Notes under the pieces: generated by a model
Databases searched by the model: none
Told to the model about the DNA's origin: nothing
What the model saw: only the letters and a program-made list of their open reading frames with translations
From: Candidatus Scalindua arabica
GTDB lineage: Bacteria > Planctomycetota > Brocadiia > Brocadiales > Scalinduaceae
Direction: 5' to 3'
DNA length: 44,666 nucleotides
NCBI GenBank assembly: GCA_018263435.1
Contig: JAANXD010000043.1
Span: forward strand, 1-44,666
In this document: piece by piece, positions 17,689 to 27,094 of the stretch
Layout of the letters: each line of letters opens with the position of its first letter
Numbering within the stretch: the first letter of the stretch is position 1
Program-made: the position numbers and the translations under genes

Positions 17689-18801
17689 TTAATTACACAG
17701 CCTTGTTATCAGTTGATCTATTATGAGGGTTGGAGATAGCCGACTGGTTTTACATAACAAATCTGCTTCTAACATATACTTCCATTTCTCAGGCATTTCT
17801 TCTTCGTTAAAATTCTGAGCCTGTTTTATAAATTTGTCAACAAATGGCCTTGGAGCATATTGTTTTTCTAAAATCTCTTTTTTGCTTCCACCCTTATCCA
17901 GTATCCGCAAAATCTTCCATAAATCCTTCATTCTTCTATGTGATGAACTTACTATTGTTATGGCAATCGACTTTGCATCATAAGTGATATTCTTGCGCTC
18001 ATTCTCCATTCCAACATCGAAGATATTTTCTGCCATTTTTACTGCTGAGATAGTGTCCTTCATACCAATTGCATCGAGTAGATTATAAAGTTTCTCCCTG
18101 TGACTGACGCCCAGCAAATCTTGAATATTTTCTATGGTAATTTCATTCCTGTCACCTGTATAAACTGATAATGCGTCTATCTGATTATTAATAATTGCCA
18201 GATCGTTTCCTGTCTTTTCCAGGAGACAAAAAGCAGATTTCAGATTTATGATTTTGCCAAAATTCCTGGCGTGCATGACAATCCATCTCGTTAACTCACT
18301 ATCATATTCCGGTTTCTTCGTCTCCCAGGGTGCAGGTTTATCATAAAGTTTGTCACACTCAATGAGTATACCTTGTTTGCCGTCCATGGCCTTTGCTAAT
18401 TTTGTCCTTTTGTCTATGGATGAGACTTCTAAGATCAAGCAGTTAACACTGCAAGAATTCTTAAGATAGCCTATAATTTTATCCTGGTTTCTACCCAGAA
18501 ATGTATCTGCATTCTCAACTATTATCAATTTGTGTTTTCCAAACATGGGAGTGGTTTTGACTTCATCAATGACATCGTTAAACAAAATGGAAGGTCCTCC
18601 TGTCAGATTGCCTGCAGGATTACGATCGGTATCTTTGCCATTAAATTCGATCAAGCTTTGTTCAACTCCTCCTTCAGAAAAGAACCGTTTTTTAATCTCT
18701 GTTAAAGCCTGTTTTTTTAAGAAATATTCATTTCCACTTACTATATAGAAAGGGATGTTATTTGTTTTGCTATACTTGTGTACGAATTCGGTGAATTTCA
18801 T
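17689..18801 (-). CDS. holA: DNA polymerase III delta subunit (HolA-like)
   Basis: This 370-aa protein fits the clamp-loader delta subunit that opens the sliding clamp. It opens with IPFYIVSGNEYFLKKQALTEIKKRF, the usual delta start without a Walker A, then PMFGKHKLIIVENAD and LILEVSSIDKRTKLAKAM. The C-terminal collar contains LEKTGNDLAIINNQIDALSVY and KEILEKQYAPRPFVDKFIKQA. Length and order match the family. It is transcribed alone, convergent with clpX, and ends with IIDQLITRLCN. Confidence 0.88.
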   Translation of the reverse strand: MKFTEFVHKYSKTNNIPFYIVSGNEYFLKKQALTEIKKRFFSEGGVEQSLIEFNGKDTDRNPAGNLTGGPSILFNDVIDEVKTTPMFGKHKLIIVENADTFLGRNQDKIIGYLKNSCSVNCLILEVSSIDKRTKLAKAMDGKQGILIECDKLYDKPAPWETKKPEYDSELTRWIVMHARNFGKIINLKSAFCLLEKTGNDLAIINNQIDALSVYTGDRNEITIENIQDLLGVSHREKLYNLLDAIGMKDTISAVKMAENIFDVGMENERKNITYDAKSIAITIVSSSHRRMKDLWKILRILDKGGSKKEILEKQYAPRPFVDKFIKQAQNFNEEEMPEKWKYMLEADLLCKTSRLSPTLIIDQLITRLCN

Positions 18802-18839
18802 AATAGAACCTTAATGGAATTATATTTCAGTATCGGAAT

Positions 18840-18960
18840 TTCAAAGTTTCACCACAAAAACCAGAAGCAGCCACATATTTCACAGATAAAAAAATATAAT
18901 TATCAGTGTAATCTGAGAAATCTGTGGTTCCATGCTTTTCGTTAATCATATTGCGGAGTT
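18840..18960. repeat. Degenerate CACAGAT-type intergenic repeat
   Basis: ATTTCACAGAT near 18878 and AAATCTGTGGTTCC near 18919 form an imperfect inverted pair around an A-rich spacer. CACAGATT/AATCTGTG repeats of this form are common intergenic junk in many genomes. No coding potential is seen. Confidence 0.4.
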
Positions 18961-19020
18961 GAGTTCATAAAGTTAATATAAATACACTCTTCAAAAAAAC
19001 CAGCTTTTTTCTCAAAGCTA

Positions 19021-19048
19021 TTGACATAATTAAACTTATGTGTATAAT
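19021..19048 (+). promoter_or_regulatory. Sigma70-like promoter of the HU/IHF gene
   Basis: TTGACA (19021-19026) and TATAAT (19043-19048) are perfect boxes with a 16-bp spacer, 46 bp upstream of the start codon. Confidence 0.75.
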
Positions 19049-19093
19049 AATCGTGATTTTATGAACTGTAAATGTTTATGGAGTAAATAGAAT

Positions 19094-19387
19094 ATGGCCA
19101 CAATAACAAAGCGAGAACTAGCCGAGGCTATTTCCCAGAAATTAAAAAGCCCGCAAATAGTTACTAAACAAACAATCCAGCTTTTCCTGGAGTTATGCAC
19201 CGAAGAACTTGTAAAAGGGAACCGTCTAGAGTTCAGGGACTTCGGTATTCTCACTACAGTTGAAAGAGGGGCTAAGATTGGTAGAAATCCTAAGACAGGT
19301 GCAACTGTAGAAGTACCTCCAAAAAGAGTTGTGCGATTCAAATCCGGAAGGCTCTTAAAAGAAAAAGTACAGAACATGCCATCATAA
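19094..19387 (+). CDS. HU/IHF-family DNA-bending protein
   Basis: This 97-aa histone-like protein shows the dimer helices KRELAEAISQKL and IQLFLELCTEELVKGN, then LEFRDFGIL (45-53). GRNPKTG (63-69), the tip of the DNA-intercalating arm, is followed by PPKRVVRFKSGRLLKEKV. It bends DNA and organises the nucleoid. Sequence alone does not separate HU from IHF subunits, although the EFRDFG form is IHF-like. A strong promoter precedes it. Confidence 0.92.
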   Translation: MATITKRELAEAISQKLKSPQIVTKQTIQLFLELCTEELVKGNRLEFRDFGILTTVERGAKIGRNPKTGATVEVPPKRVVRFKSGRLLKEKVQNMPS

Positions 19388-19467
19388 GATTTCCAATAAG
19401 TACCATCATCAAGTCTTCTGAATTGCCGGTTTAACATTAATCGCTACTTAAGCCCATTGGTATAGTT

Positions 19468-20001
19468 TTAAGGCGAACTGTATTTTGAGAAACCATGTTC
19501 TTCCAGTTTCCACTTATCACCAGATTTCTTATAGGTGATTTTATAGGCGTAATCTACCTGCCCTAATTTCCAAAAGATGGGACGTGACAATCCAGTTACA
19601 AAAATATTTATCTTTTTTGTATGGGTGTCAATGCCTTCAAATATTGCGATCCCTTTTTTGGTAACTCCAGGACCAAGCTTTCCTTTCATTTCATCCGCAC
19701 TGATATATTCTTCCACCCCATCGGAAACTTTCTCTGCAATCTCCGGAATGTATTCATCTTTATAATATTCTTTTGTATCAGTTGTCAGCAAGGTTGATAT
19801 AGGCACCGTAATCTCTTTATCAATAGTATTCTTTATTGAGTAACACCAAATTAAATATTTTTTCTCATCTTCCGGGTCATTTTCATATGAAAGGAATTCA
19901 GGTGTGCTCCAGGCAAAATCTATTTGTGATGCTTCAGATATTACGGGAAAAGAGATGGCAAGGATAAGACACAAAGAAAAGATAATTGCTTTGTTCATCA
20001 C
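19468..20001 (-). CDS. Secreted protein of unknown function
   Basis: This 177-aa protein has a signal peptide (MMNKAIIFSLCLILAISFPVISEASQ, cleavage probably after EAS). The mature part, rich in charged residues, includes FLSYENDPEDEKKYLIWCYSIKNT and a VTGLSRPIFWKLGQV segment. I do not recognise the family. It is the last gene of a minus-strand operon, and its ATG overlaps the HAD gene's stop by 4 bp. Probably periplasmic. Confidence 0.75.
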   Translation of the reverse strand: MMNKAIIFSLCLILAISFPVISEASQIDFAWSTPEFLSYENDPEDEKKYLIWCYSIKNTIDKEITVPISTLLTTDTKEYYKDEYIPEIAEKVSDGVEEYISADEMKGKLGPGVTKKGIAIFEGIDTHTKKINIFVTGLSRPIFWKLGQVDYAYKITYKKSGDKWKLEEHGFSKYSSP

Positions 20002-20642
20002 TTTAACAAAAATTTAGAGACGTCATCAATGTCTTGAAATATCCTGTCAGCATCTTTTAAATATTCTTCCGGAAGAGAGGTTTGTACCGCAAAGCATGTC
20101 AAGCCCGCACTCTTTGCAGAAGTTATACCCGCCGGTGCATTCTCGATTACTATACAGTCTTCCTTCCTGATACCAAGTTCTTCTACGGCCTTTTCATAGG
20201 GTTCAGGATCAGGCTTCCCCTTATTTACACATTCTCCGGTTACAATAACCTTAAAGATGTCGTTCAGTCCCACCTGTAAAACCTTTTTCACAACCTCTAA
20301 ACGAGTGCCGGTTACCAGCGCAAGGTGGTACCGGCGAGCCTTTAATTCAAATAGAAAATCCTTAATACCCTTCATTAATATTACTGTAAATATATCTTTA
20401 AATATCTTGCGTTTAAGTTTAATCACCTTTTCAGTAGTTTCATCTGAAAGATATCTTTTGCTTCTGCTGGCAAATATTTCCATTGTTTCCCTGCCTGTCA
20501 TGCCTTCCATCAGGTAAATTTCCAGGTCAGATACGGACATGTCTATAGTTGACAATGCCTCTTTCCATGATTGGATGTGGTAGGGCATACCGTCTACAAC
20601 CACACCATCCATGTCAAATATAATCGTATTAATATTTTTCAT
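19998..20642 (-). CDS. HAD-family phosphatase, beta-phosphoglucomutase-like
   Basis: This 214-aa hydrolase opens IIFDMDGVVVDGMPYHIQSW (motif I, nucleophile and acid/base aspartates). A helical cap follows, then LALVTGTRLEVVKK (motif II), KGKPDPEPYEKA (motif III lysine) and DCIVIENAPAGITSAKSAG (motif IV). The layout matches the beta-phosphoglucomutase/phosphoglycolate phosphatase subgroup. The substrate is unknown. It overlaps the FHA-protease gene by 14 bp and the secreted protein gene by 4 bp, so it is translationally coupled to both. Confidence 0.9.
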   Translation of the reverse strand: MKNINTIIFDMDGVVVDGMPYHIQSWKEALSTIDMSVSDLEIYLMEGMTGRETMEIFASRSKRYLSDETTEKVIKLKRKIFKDIFTVILMKGIKDFLFELKARRYHLALVTGTRLEVVKKVLQVGLNDIFKVIVTGECVNKGKPDPEPYEKAVEELGIRKEDCIVIENAPAGITSAKSAGLTCFAVQTSLPEEYLKDADRIFQDIDDVSKFLLK

Positions 20643-21978
20643 CTTCTATTAACTCTATGGCGTACTTTATAGGGACACCAAAGTTTGCACCGCTGAAACC
20701 GCGAAAGATACCGTAATTTATGGCAATTACCTTGCCTTTATTATTAAATAGCGGGCCTCCACTGCCGCCAACAGTTGTCAATGCGTCGTAGACTATTCTT
20801 TCGTTTAAGACATCGCTGATGTGCCCCTGGGTTGATATAGGTTTTATTAAGTGGTGGTTTGAAAGTTCCTGGGCGGCTTCTAAAAAAGGTAATTCCGATA
20901 TCTCCTTAGCAATATCCGGATCAGTCTTTGCAAAAAGAGCTTTCATACCGGCCGGATAGCCTAGCAGGACAACAGGTTCACCTTCTGTTGCTTCCATGCC
21001 GCTCAAATCCAATTCAAGTACAGGGATATCCATACCTTCAGGTTCAAAACTTAACAAGGCAACATCGACTACTTCAGAGACCTTTTCCAATTTAAGCAGA
21101 ACAGGATCTTTTACGTTCGGGAAAAAGGCCCTTAATACCTCAATCCTGGGTTTTAAACCTGGCTCTGTAGGAATGAAACTTCCAGGCTGATTCCACCATG
21201 GTTCTACGACATGGCGATTTGTTAATACCTTACCATTCTTGCTGATTATAAATCCTGTTCCGGTAAGGTCATTAGTCAGTATTCGTCCACTATTCCATGC
21301 TTTCAGTGGTTCACCGGACACTTCGTCAACTAACGAAAAAGAACACTGTATCAGGCAGATACCTTTACTGAAATCTTTGATTATCTTTTCACCGATGGCA
21401 CTTTCAAATTCTAATAGTTCCACTCTTTTTGTTGTCTCCGTCAGGTTGGTGTATATAGTATAAAATAATGTACCAATTCCAACAGTTGTGAGGAAGAAGA
21501 TAAGAAGGGTAACGAATTTGAATTTGAATGAAGATTGTGTAAAGGCTTCAGTCAGTAAGTTTTTGAGAAAAGATGTTGCCGTAATTAGTTTTCTTCCTTT
21601 ATGTGGTTCTCTTGCAAGATCCATAGAATCTGCCAGCATTTCTCTGAATGGCTTACATACATCTCCTTCCTCTGCTTTTATTCTGAAACGTACCCTTGGC
21701 CCATTATCACCAAACTCAATAAGGTCACCATCATGAATAACAACTTCCTCTATCAACCTGTTATTTACGAAGGTACCTTTGGAACTGTCTAAATCCTTCA
21801 GGATATAATCACATTCTTTCAGATTTATTTCGGCATGAAGAGGCGATGTATTCTTATCAGTAAGAAGGTTAAACCTTAGATTACATGAAGAGTCTGTTCC
21901 AATACCGATTTTCGCGTCTGCAAAAGATTCGGTCTTGCCTCTCTTACTTCCGGATAGATGTACAAAGATGGCCTTCAT
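20629..21978 (-). CDS. Membrane-anchored FHA-domain trypsin-like serine protease
   Basis: This 449-aa protein begins with a forkhead-associated phosphothreonine-binding domain (about 20-100; IGTDSSCNLRF ... SPLHAEI ... DSSKGTFVNNRLI). One transmembrane helix (154-175) leads to an HtrA/trypsin-like protease. The apparent catalytic triad is H256 in VLTNRHVV, D305 in VVDVALLS and S406 in TTVGGSGGPLFN. No PDZ domain follows. The topology puts FHA in the cytoplasm and the protease outside, suggesting that phosphorylation signals inside could be linked to proteolysis across the membrane (inference). Its start overlaps the upstream repeat-protein gene by 4 bp. Confidence 0.9.
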   Translation of the reverse strand: MKAIFVHLSGSKRGKTESFADAKIGIGTDSSCNLRFNLLTDKNTSPLHAEINLKECDYILKDLDSSKGTFVNNRLIEEVVIHDGDLIEFGDNGPRVRFRIKAEEGDVCKPFREMLADSMDLAREPHKGRKLITATSFLKNLLTEAFTQSSFKFKFVTLLIFFLTTVGIGTLFYTIYTNLTETTKRVELLEFESAIGEKIIKDFSKGICLIQCSFSLVDEVSGEPLKAWNSGRILTNDLTGTGFIISKNGKVLTNRHVVEPWWNQPGSFIPTEPGLKPRIEVLRAFFPNVKDPVLLKLEKVSEVVDVALLSFEPEGMDIPVLELDLSGMEATEGEPVVLLGYPAGMKALFAKTDPDIAKEISELPFLEAAQELSNHHLIKPISTQGHISDVLNERIVYDALTTVGGSGGPLFNNKGKVIAINYGIFRGFSGANFGVPIKYAIELIEDEKY

Positions 21979-22547
21979 TTGTCTTTATTGAGAAAGAAAT
22001 TGTACACAATATCAGCAAAAGCATTTAACCCTTTCACGCCTCCACCTAATTTTGATATCCTTCCTTCAAGTTCTTTATTGTTTTTAAAGTTGTTTGAAAT
22101 ATATTCAGCTACGAAAGTTTGGGCTGAGATAGTATCCAAATCTGCGCCTTTGGCATCTGAACATTGTGCTATCTTGTATGCAACCAGATCAGCAATTGTC
22201 TTTAATCTTATATCTTTCTTACTGCTTATTTTTTCCTTTACTGTGTCAAAACTCAGACGATCACTGTCAGTATAGTATTGATAAATGGCATCCGCACAGG
22301 TTTGTATCCCCTTGATTCCTTCACCTGACTTTGACAAATCTTCGTAAAATTCATCCAGAGTGCTGTAGTTTTCTGAAATATATTCTGCCGTTATTTTCTC
22401 AGCTTTAGTAAGATTATTTTCCGGTTCCCCGTCATATGGGCCCTTGGATATTTTAAGTGCCACAATGTCTGTTATGGGTTTTAATGTAACATCTTCAGCA
22501 TTGCGGATCTTATCTATAATTGCTTCCACATCCATTTTTTTCTCCAT
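21975..22547 (-). CDS. Protein of two tandem ~88-residue repeats
   Basis: This 190-aa soluble protein is made of two similar halves. Repeat 1 (about 5-92) reads IIDKIRNAEDVTLKPITDIVALKI ... AEYISENYSTLDEFYEDLSKSGEGIKGI, and repeat 2 (about 98-187) reads VKEKISSKKDIRLKTIADLVAYKI ... AEYISNNFKNNKELEGRISKLGGGVKGL. The family is unknown to me, and both halves look helical. As first gene of the operon, coupled by a 4-bp overlap to the FHA-protease, it may regulate or be a partner of it. Confidence 0.8.
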   Translation of the reverse strand: MEKKMDVEAIIDKIRNAEDVTLKPITDIVALKISKGPYDGEPENNLTKAEKITAEYISENYSTLDEFYEDLSKSGEGIKGIQTCADAIYQYYTDSDRLSFDTVKEKISSKKDIRLKTIADLVAYKIAQCSDAKGADLDTISAQTFVAEYISNNFKNNKELEGRISKLGGGVKGLNAFADIVYNFFLNKDK

Positions 22548-22908
22548 CGGAGTTCATTATACTAATGCTTAGATATAAATCAACTGTGATATGTATTGTT
22601 GCTTTTTTAAAGCTGTCTGGAGAAACTGCTTCCTCACGCAAAGCCGCGAAGAGCGCAAAGGAAAACTGAAGTCAAAGACAAAGGAAAAAAGGAGGCTTAC
22701 TTCTTGTATCAAATGACAAATAACTAATGACTATTGAAGGTTGAGGAATGTCAGACTGGTTGACATGATTTGATAGCGGTAATGAACATCCCGGCAGAGA
22801 TCAGAATAATAATGAGGCTGGTGAAATGTTTCTTAAATAAAAAAAGGCTTCAGGGTTAAGCTTGAACCCTGAAGCCTGTAGTTAGTTCTTACTAAAAGTA
22901 AGTGTGAG
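22548..22908. other. Intergenic region with a repeat and terminator
   Basis: This 361-bp spacer contains a CGCAAAGCCGCGAAGAGCGC-type dispersed repeat (22637-22660) and the hairpin at 22845-22877. No gene is seen. Confidence 0.6.
22845..22877 (-). terminator. Rho-independent terminator of the small secreted-protein gene
   Basis: AGGCTTCAGGGTT and its exact reverse complement form a 13-bp GC-containing stem with a 7-nt loop. On the minus strand it is followed by a run of T residues, 32 bp after the stop at 22909. Confidence 0.9.
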
Positions 22909-23280
22909 TCAATGAGATCCTGTAGCTGGACGGCCTGCAGCACCTAATTCAAATGTTACCTGTATAATTTCTCCCGGGCTAACCCTAACTTCTCTGCTAC
23001 CGGTATTACCATGGTGGTCCTCAACTGAAGCTGTATGAAAACCGTTTTCAACCCACAAAGTTGTGTTCCCTTGTGGACCTGTTGTACCAGAAGCATCTCC
23101 AACACTTACTTCAGCATCTGCAATTGGTGAACCCATTGCGGTAACATAAACGAAGACTGTTCCTCCCTCTGTAGGTGGCCACTCACCGCCTCTATCATAA
23201 GCATAAGATGCATTGCTTATGCAGAAAAGTAACCCTGCAGCCATTAGCGAGACAAAAGCAAATTTCAACTTATTAAACAT
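22909..23280 (-). CDS. Small secreted protein with an Ig-like carboxypeptidase-regulatory fold
   Basis: This 123-aa protein has a signal peptide (KLKFAFVSLMAAGLLFCISNASYA) and a short mature domain. GGTVFVYVTAMGSPIADAEVSVGD ... GTTGPQGNTTLWVENGFHTASVED ... VSPGEIIQVTFEL matches the pattern of CarboxypepD_reg/Big-type beta-sandwich modules. Function is unknown; it may bind or coat at the surface. A strong terminator follows and a long AT-rich region precedes it, so it is likely a single-gene unit. Confidence 0.8.
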   Translation of the reverse strand: MFNKLKFAFVSLMAAGLLFCISNASYAYDRGGEWPPTEGGTVFVYVTAMGSPIADAEVSVGDASGTTGPQGNTTLWVENGFHTASVEDHHGNTGSREVRVSPGEIIQVTFELGAAGRPATGSH

Positions 23281-23774
23281 TCCTCTCTCCTTTCAAAATT
23301 AAAAAATAAAACTATCTAAATGGCAGATATTGTGTAATAAAATAAAAATTGCGGCTAATACCACCCCTCTCAACTAGAGATGTTTTGTTAGCCAGTAAAA
23401 TCAAAATAGTTTAGGAATTATACATCAAAACACATTTTCGTCAAGAGATTTTCTGCTTTTTGTTGGCTGAAAGTTGGTAGCTTTTTTCTATTTTGGTTGT
23501 AATTTCTGGTTGAATTGCTCTATTGCTATAATAATGATATATTTCAACCAAAAGAATCCTAAACCATGAGTATTAATGATTATGTTTATTGATGTCAAAT
23601 ATTTATGAAATATTGACACTTCTTATGGTAAATTGTGGATATTTTTGTTTTCTTTCATTATTTAATGAGGTAGTATAAAGATAAGGGTGTAAATACAGTC
23701 ATAATTACTTAATACAAAATTACTTATGCCAAATTACTATTTAAAGAGATCCTGATTTAGTAATTAAAAATAAA
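23281..23774. other. Divergent AT-rich intergenic region
   Basis: This 494-bp spacer separates the small secreted protein (minus) from the cNMP-GAF-AAA+-polyferredoxin gene (plus). Boxes such as TTGACA at 23613-23618 lack a well-spaced partner. I see no ORF, RNA or repeat that I can support. Confidence 0.5.
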
Positions 23775-26700
23775 ATGACAGAAGATATTAGTTTTTTCAA
23801 ACAAAAAAGAGATTTTTTAAAGGATTACGAACCTTTTTCCCTGTTGTCTAACAATCTATTAAAAAAGATTGTTTCAAAGCTGCAAGTCCAACATTATGGG
23901 ACCGGTCAGACTATATGCGAAAGAGGGCACAAAGGTAACTGCTTATATATAATTCATACCGGATCTGTAATAGAAACTTTAACTGATAGCAGCGGAGAGG
24001 ATATTACTGTAGCAATTCTCAAGGAAGGGGGTTGCTTTGGAACTATCTCACTGCTTACTGATGAACCATACCTTGCAACTATAAAAGTAAAAGAAGATGC
24101 TGAACTCCTTGTGCTTTACAAAAATGATATACAAGAACTTATTCAAAGGAATCCTGTCTTGAGCATTTATCTAAGCAGGGTTATTTCTATGAGAATGAAG
24201 ACATTCTTTGATTTCATTGAGAAGGAAAATATTAAGATAGTTGAGGAACTTGAAGACACGATTGAGAAGGAGAGAAAACTAGATGTAATAAATAGAGTAA
24301 CCAAGCTTTTTCATCTGGAGGAAGACATCAGTAAGATTTTGTCTATGGTTGTTAAGGAAGTTAATGACGAAATGAAGGCAGATGCCTGTTCGATTTTTCT
24401 GCTTGATTCAGTCTCTAATAATCTGATTTTAGAAGCGGCTGTAGGATTTGACAGTAAGACAATAAAGAAAATAGGGATGAGATTAGATGAGGGAATTACT
24501 GGATGGGTAGTCAGGTATGGCGAGCCCGCAGCGCTTGAAGATATACACACCGACCCAAGGGTAAAATTCTTTTCTGAAGTCCATGAGGAACGTTTATCGT
24601 CACTACTTTCAGTACCATTAGGCGACAAGAAAGATTTAATTGGTGCAATTAATATCCAGACTGTTGATAAAAGAAAATACGCATACGAAGATATCAGGGG
24701 ACTGACTATACTGGCAAACCACATTGCCCTTGCAATTTCACACGCACGACTTAAAAAAAGGGTACAGATTTCAGAGAGAGAGAGAGACGGAAAAGATGTT
24801 AAGGATTTAGGATTTGTGGGCAAAGGTAAATACATAGATAAAATAAATGCTTTCGTCAATGCCATGGCTTTAATTGATGATTCCGTGTTGATAGCCGGTG
24901 AAGATGGGACAGGCAAAATCCCTATGTCAAAAATCATTCATTATAAAAGCAAGCGTTCAGAAGGGCCTTTTGTAGAGGTAGATTGTAGAGATATTGAAAA
25001 GGACTCATGGGGAGAAGAGCTTTTTGGATATGAAAAGAGTACATATGTAATAAGTTGCGATGACGCCATGGGAAAAGATAACCGCGAGATCTCCTCTCTT
25101 GATAAAGGTGTTGAGATAGATGATATTGCAACACGCCTTGGATATATCGAATTGGCTGATTCCGGGACGATTTTTCTGAATCATGTGGATAGTTTAAATC
25201 AAGCGAATCAAATCAAATTATTAAATTACATACAGGAGGGAAAATTTAATCGTGTCAATGGAGGAGATAAAATCTTCTCAAACGCAAGGATTGTTGCATC
25301 CGTGACTGGAGGCAGTGCCTCCTCTCTTGAGCAGGGTAAGTTTGATAAGAAACTTTATAATATTTTAGGTAAGAATTTTTATCAATTAAAAGCTCTTAGA
25401 AACCAGAAGCGCAGTATTCCGATGCTTACGAAACACTTACTCGAGAAGTTCAGCAGGGAATTACACAAAGATGTAAAAAATGTGTCTGATAATGCAATGG
25501 GACGATTGATGAGCTATGATTGGCCTGGAAATGTTGTTGAGCTTGAGAACGTTATAAGGCGAGCTGTTTTCCTTGCAAAAGGTAGTACTGTTACGTCGGA
25601 ACAGATATTTCTTGGTTTGCCAAGGGGAGAAAAGAAATGGTCTTTTAATATTCTTGCAGTGGATACAATTAAGAGATTCTTTGAAAGTAAATATTATCCA
25701 CAGGGAATTCAAGTTCTGAGTTTTGCATCTCTCGTAATTATACTTTGTATGTTATTCATGGGACATAAAGATGGTCTCTTGAATTTTGTAAATGTATTTT
25801 TGTGGTCTATCGGATTATTTGGTGTGTACTTAATAACCCTGATATCTGGAAGATCTTTATGCGGAGTCTGTCCTTTTGCTGCGGCAGGTGATTGGTTACA
25901 ACGTTTGAAATGTTTTAATCTTAAGATTCCGGAGGTACTTGTTGTATATGGGAGGTATATCACTATTGGGATGATCCTCTTAATATTCTGGTTGGAAGGT
26001 GTGACCATAATGCCACGGTCATCAATACTAACGGCATTTTTGATCATATTTATTCTTTCCGGTGCGGTTATTTCCGGCCTTCTTTATGAAAGGAGAGTGT
26101 GGTGTAGATACGTTTGCCCGCTTGGCGGTTTGATTGGGACTTATTCTCTTTCATCACTAACTTCTTTAAAGGCAAACAGAAGTGTCTGTCTTAATCAATG
26201 TGAGACTCATGATTGTTATCTGGGGACGAGGTTAATAGAAGGCTGCCCGATGTTTTTACATCCCTATGGGTTGGAAAGTGGTAGAGATTGTGTTTTGTGT
26301 ATGAACTGTTATAAGAATTGTAGTCACGGTTCAATAAAAGTTAATGTTCAGGTACCAGGAAGTGACATAGCAGAATTGTCTAATAGATCTCTGGCTGATT
26401 CATTCCTTTCGTTATCGTTATTAGGTATACTTTTAGTAGAGTACAGAAGCCTTCTTAGTATAGATTCAGGGTTATTTCAGTCTTTGTACAACCTTATTGG
26501 AATCAGTCAAACTGTACTTTATACACTAATATTCATCTTTGTATCTGCAATACCATTTGTTCTGATTGGATCTCTTGATTATGTGTGCAGTGGGTTTTCA
26601 CTTGATAATACAAAGAAAAGAATTGCGGATTTTGGATATGCCGCTATTCCACTTGCGCTTATGGGGCATCTCGCATTTTATTGGGATAAACTTAAGGCAA

Positions 26701-26945
26701 GTTTCTGGATGTTATTGGAGATAGCTAATATTTACAAACCAACGGGACAGGTAGTTCTGATTACTAATAAAATAGGAAATATTTCAGCGCTTGAGCTATT
26801 ATTTATTCTTGCGGGGTTTATAGGAACTGTTTATGTTTTCTATCTAACATCGAAGAAAACAGAACATGTCTTGTCAAAGGCTACTATTGCCTGTTATTTT
26901 ACTGTCTTTGCGGTCTTTGCCCTTTTATACATAAGCATATTGTAA
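23775..26945 (+). CDS. Fusion of cNMP-binding, GAF, degenerate sigma54-AAA+ and NosR/NapH-like polyferredoxin domains
   Basis: This single 1056-aa chain has four parts. The first (about 20-135) is a cyclic-nucleotide-binding fold, followed by a coiled linker. The second (about 180-325) is a GAF sensor. The third (about 345-610) is a sigma54-type AAA+ with Walker A GEDGTGK (near 375) and an intact WPGNVVEL lid (near 582). It has no GAFTGA loop and a broken Walker B (GTIFLNHVDSL). The fourth (from about 630) is a multi-pass membrane unit with CGVCPFAAAGDW (near 695), CRYVCPLGG (near 775), and a CVLCMNCYKNC cluster (near 836), as in NosR/NapH polyferredoxins. Later membrane helices end the protein. 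It may couple electron transfer or redox state to signalling. It has no DNA-binding domain. Confidence 0.85.
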   Translation: MTEDISFFKQKRDFLKDYEPFSLLSNNLLKKIVSKLQVQHYGTGQTICERGHKGNCLYIIHTGSVIETLTDSSGEDITVAILKEGGCFGTISLLTDEPYLATIKVKEDAELLVLYKNDIQELIQRNPVLSIYLSRVISMRMKTFFDFIEKENIKIVEELEDTIEKERKLDVINRVTKLFHLEEDISKILSMVVKEVNDEMKADACSIFLLDSVSNNLILEAAVGFDSKTIKKIGMRLDEGITGWVVRYGEPAALEDIHTDPRVKFFSEVHEERLSSLLSVPLGDKKDLIGAINIQTVDKRKYAYEDIRGLTILANHIALAISHARLKKRVQISERERDGKDVKDLGFVGKGKYIDKINAFVNAMALIDDSVLIAGEDGTGKIPMSKIIHYKSKRSEGPFVEVDCRDIEKDSWGEELFGYEKSTYVISCDDAMGKDNREISSLDKGVEIDDIATRLGYIELADSGTIFLNHVDSLNQANQIKLLNYIQEGKFNRVNGGDKIFSNARIVASVTGGSASSLEQGKFDKKLYNILGKNFYQLKALRNQKRSIPMLTKHLLEKFSRELHKDVKNVSDNAMGRLMSYDWPGNVVELENVIRRAVFLAKGSTVTSEQIFLGLPRGEKKWSFNILAVDTIKRFFESKYYPQGIQVLSFASLVIILCMLFMGHKDGLLNFVNVFLWSIGLFGVYLITLISGRSLCGVCPFAAAGDWLQRLKCFNLKIPEVLVVYGRYITIGMILLIFWLEGVTIMPRSSILTAFLIIFILSGAVISGLLYERRVWCRYVCPLGGLIGTYSLSSLTSLKANRSVCLNQCETHDCYLGTRLIEGCPMFLHPYGLESGRDCVLCMNCYKNCSHGSIKVNVQVPGSDIAELSNRSLADSFLSLSLLGILLVEYRSLLSIDSGLFQSLYNLIGISQTVLYTLIFIFVSAIPFVLIGSLDYVCSGFSLDNTKKRIADFGYAAIPLALMGHLAFYWDKLKASFWMLLEIANIYKPTGQVVLITNKIGNISALELLFILAGFIGTVYVFYLTSKKTEHVLSKATIACYFTVFAVFALLYISIL

Positions 26946-27094
26946 CTTATAAAGGTCTTTGTGAAGTTGAGTGGCAGGGTGATGTATTTTTATTCTGCAG
27001 TTAAGCCCGGGCCGGTAGTCGTTGGTTATGTATTGATGACTTTGGGATTATGAGATTTCAATGTACGATGTGAAAATGAGTTCAGTAATGAATA

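Noticed and set aside
23613-23640. Promoter with TTGACA box upstream of the 1056-aa fusion gene
   Set aside because: No -10 box lies at a 15-19 bp spacing from it.
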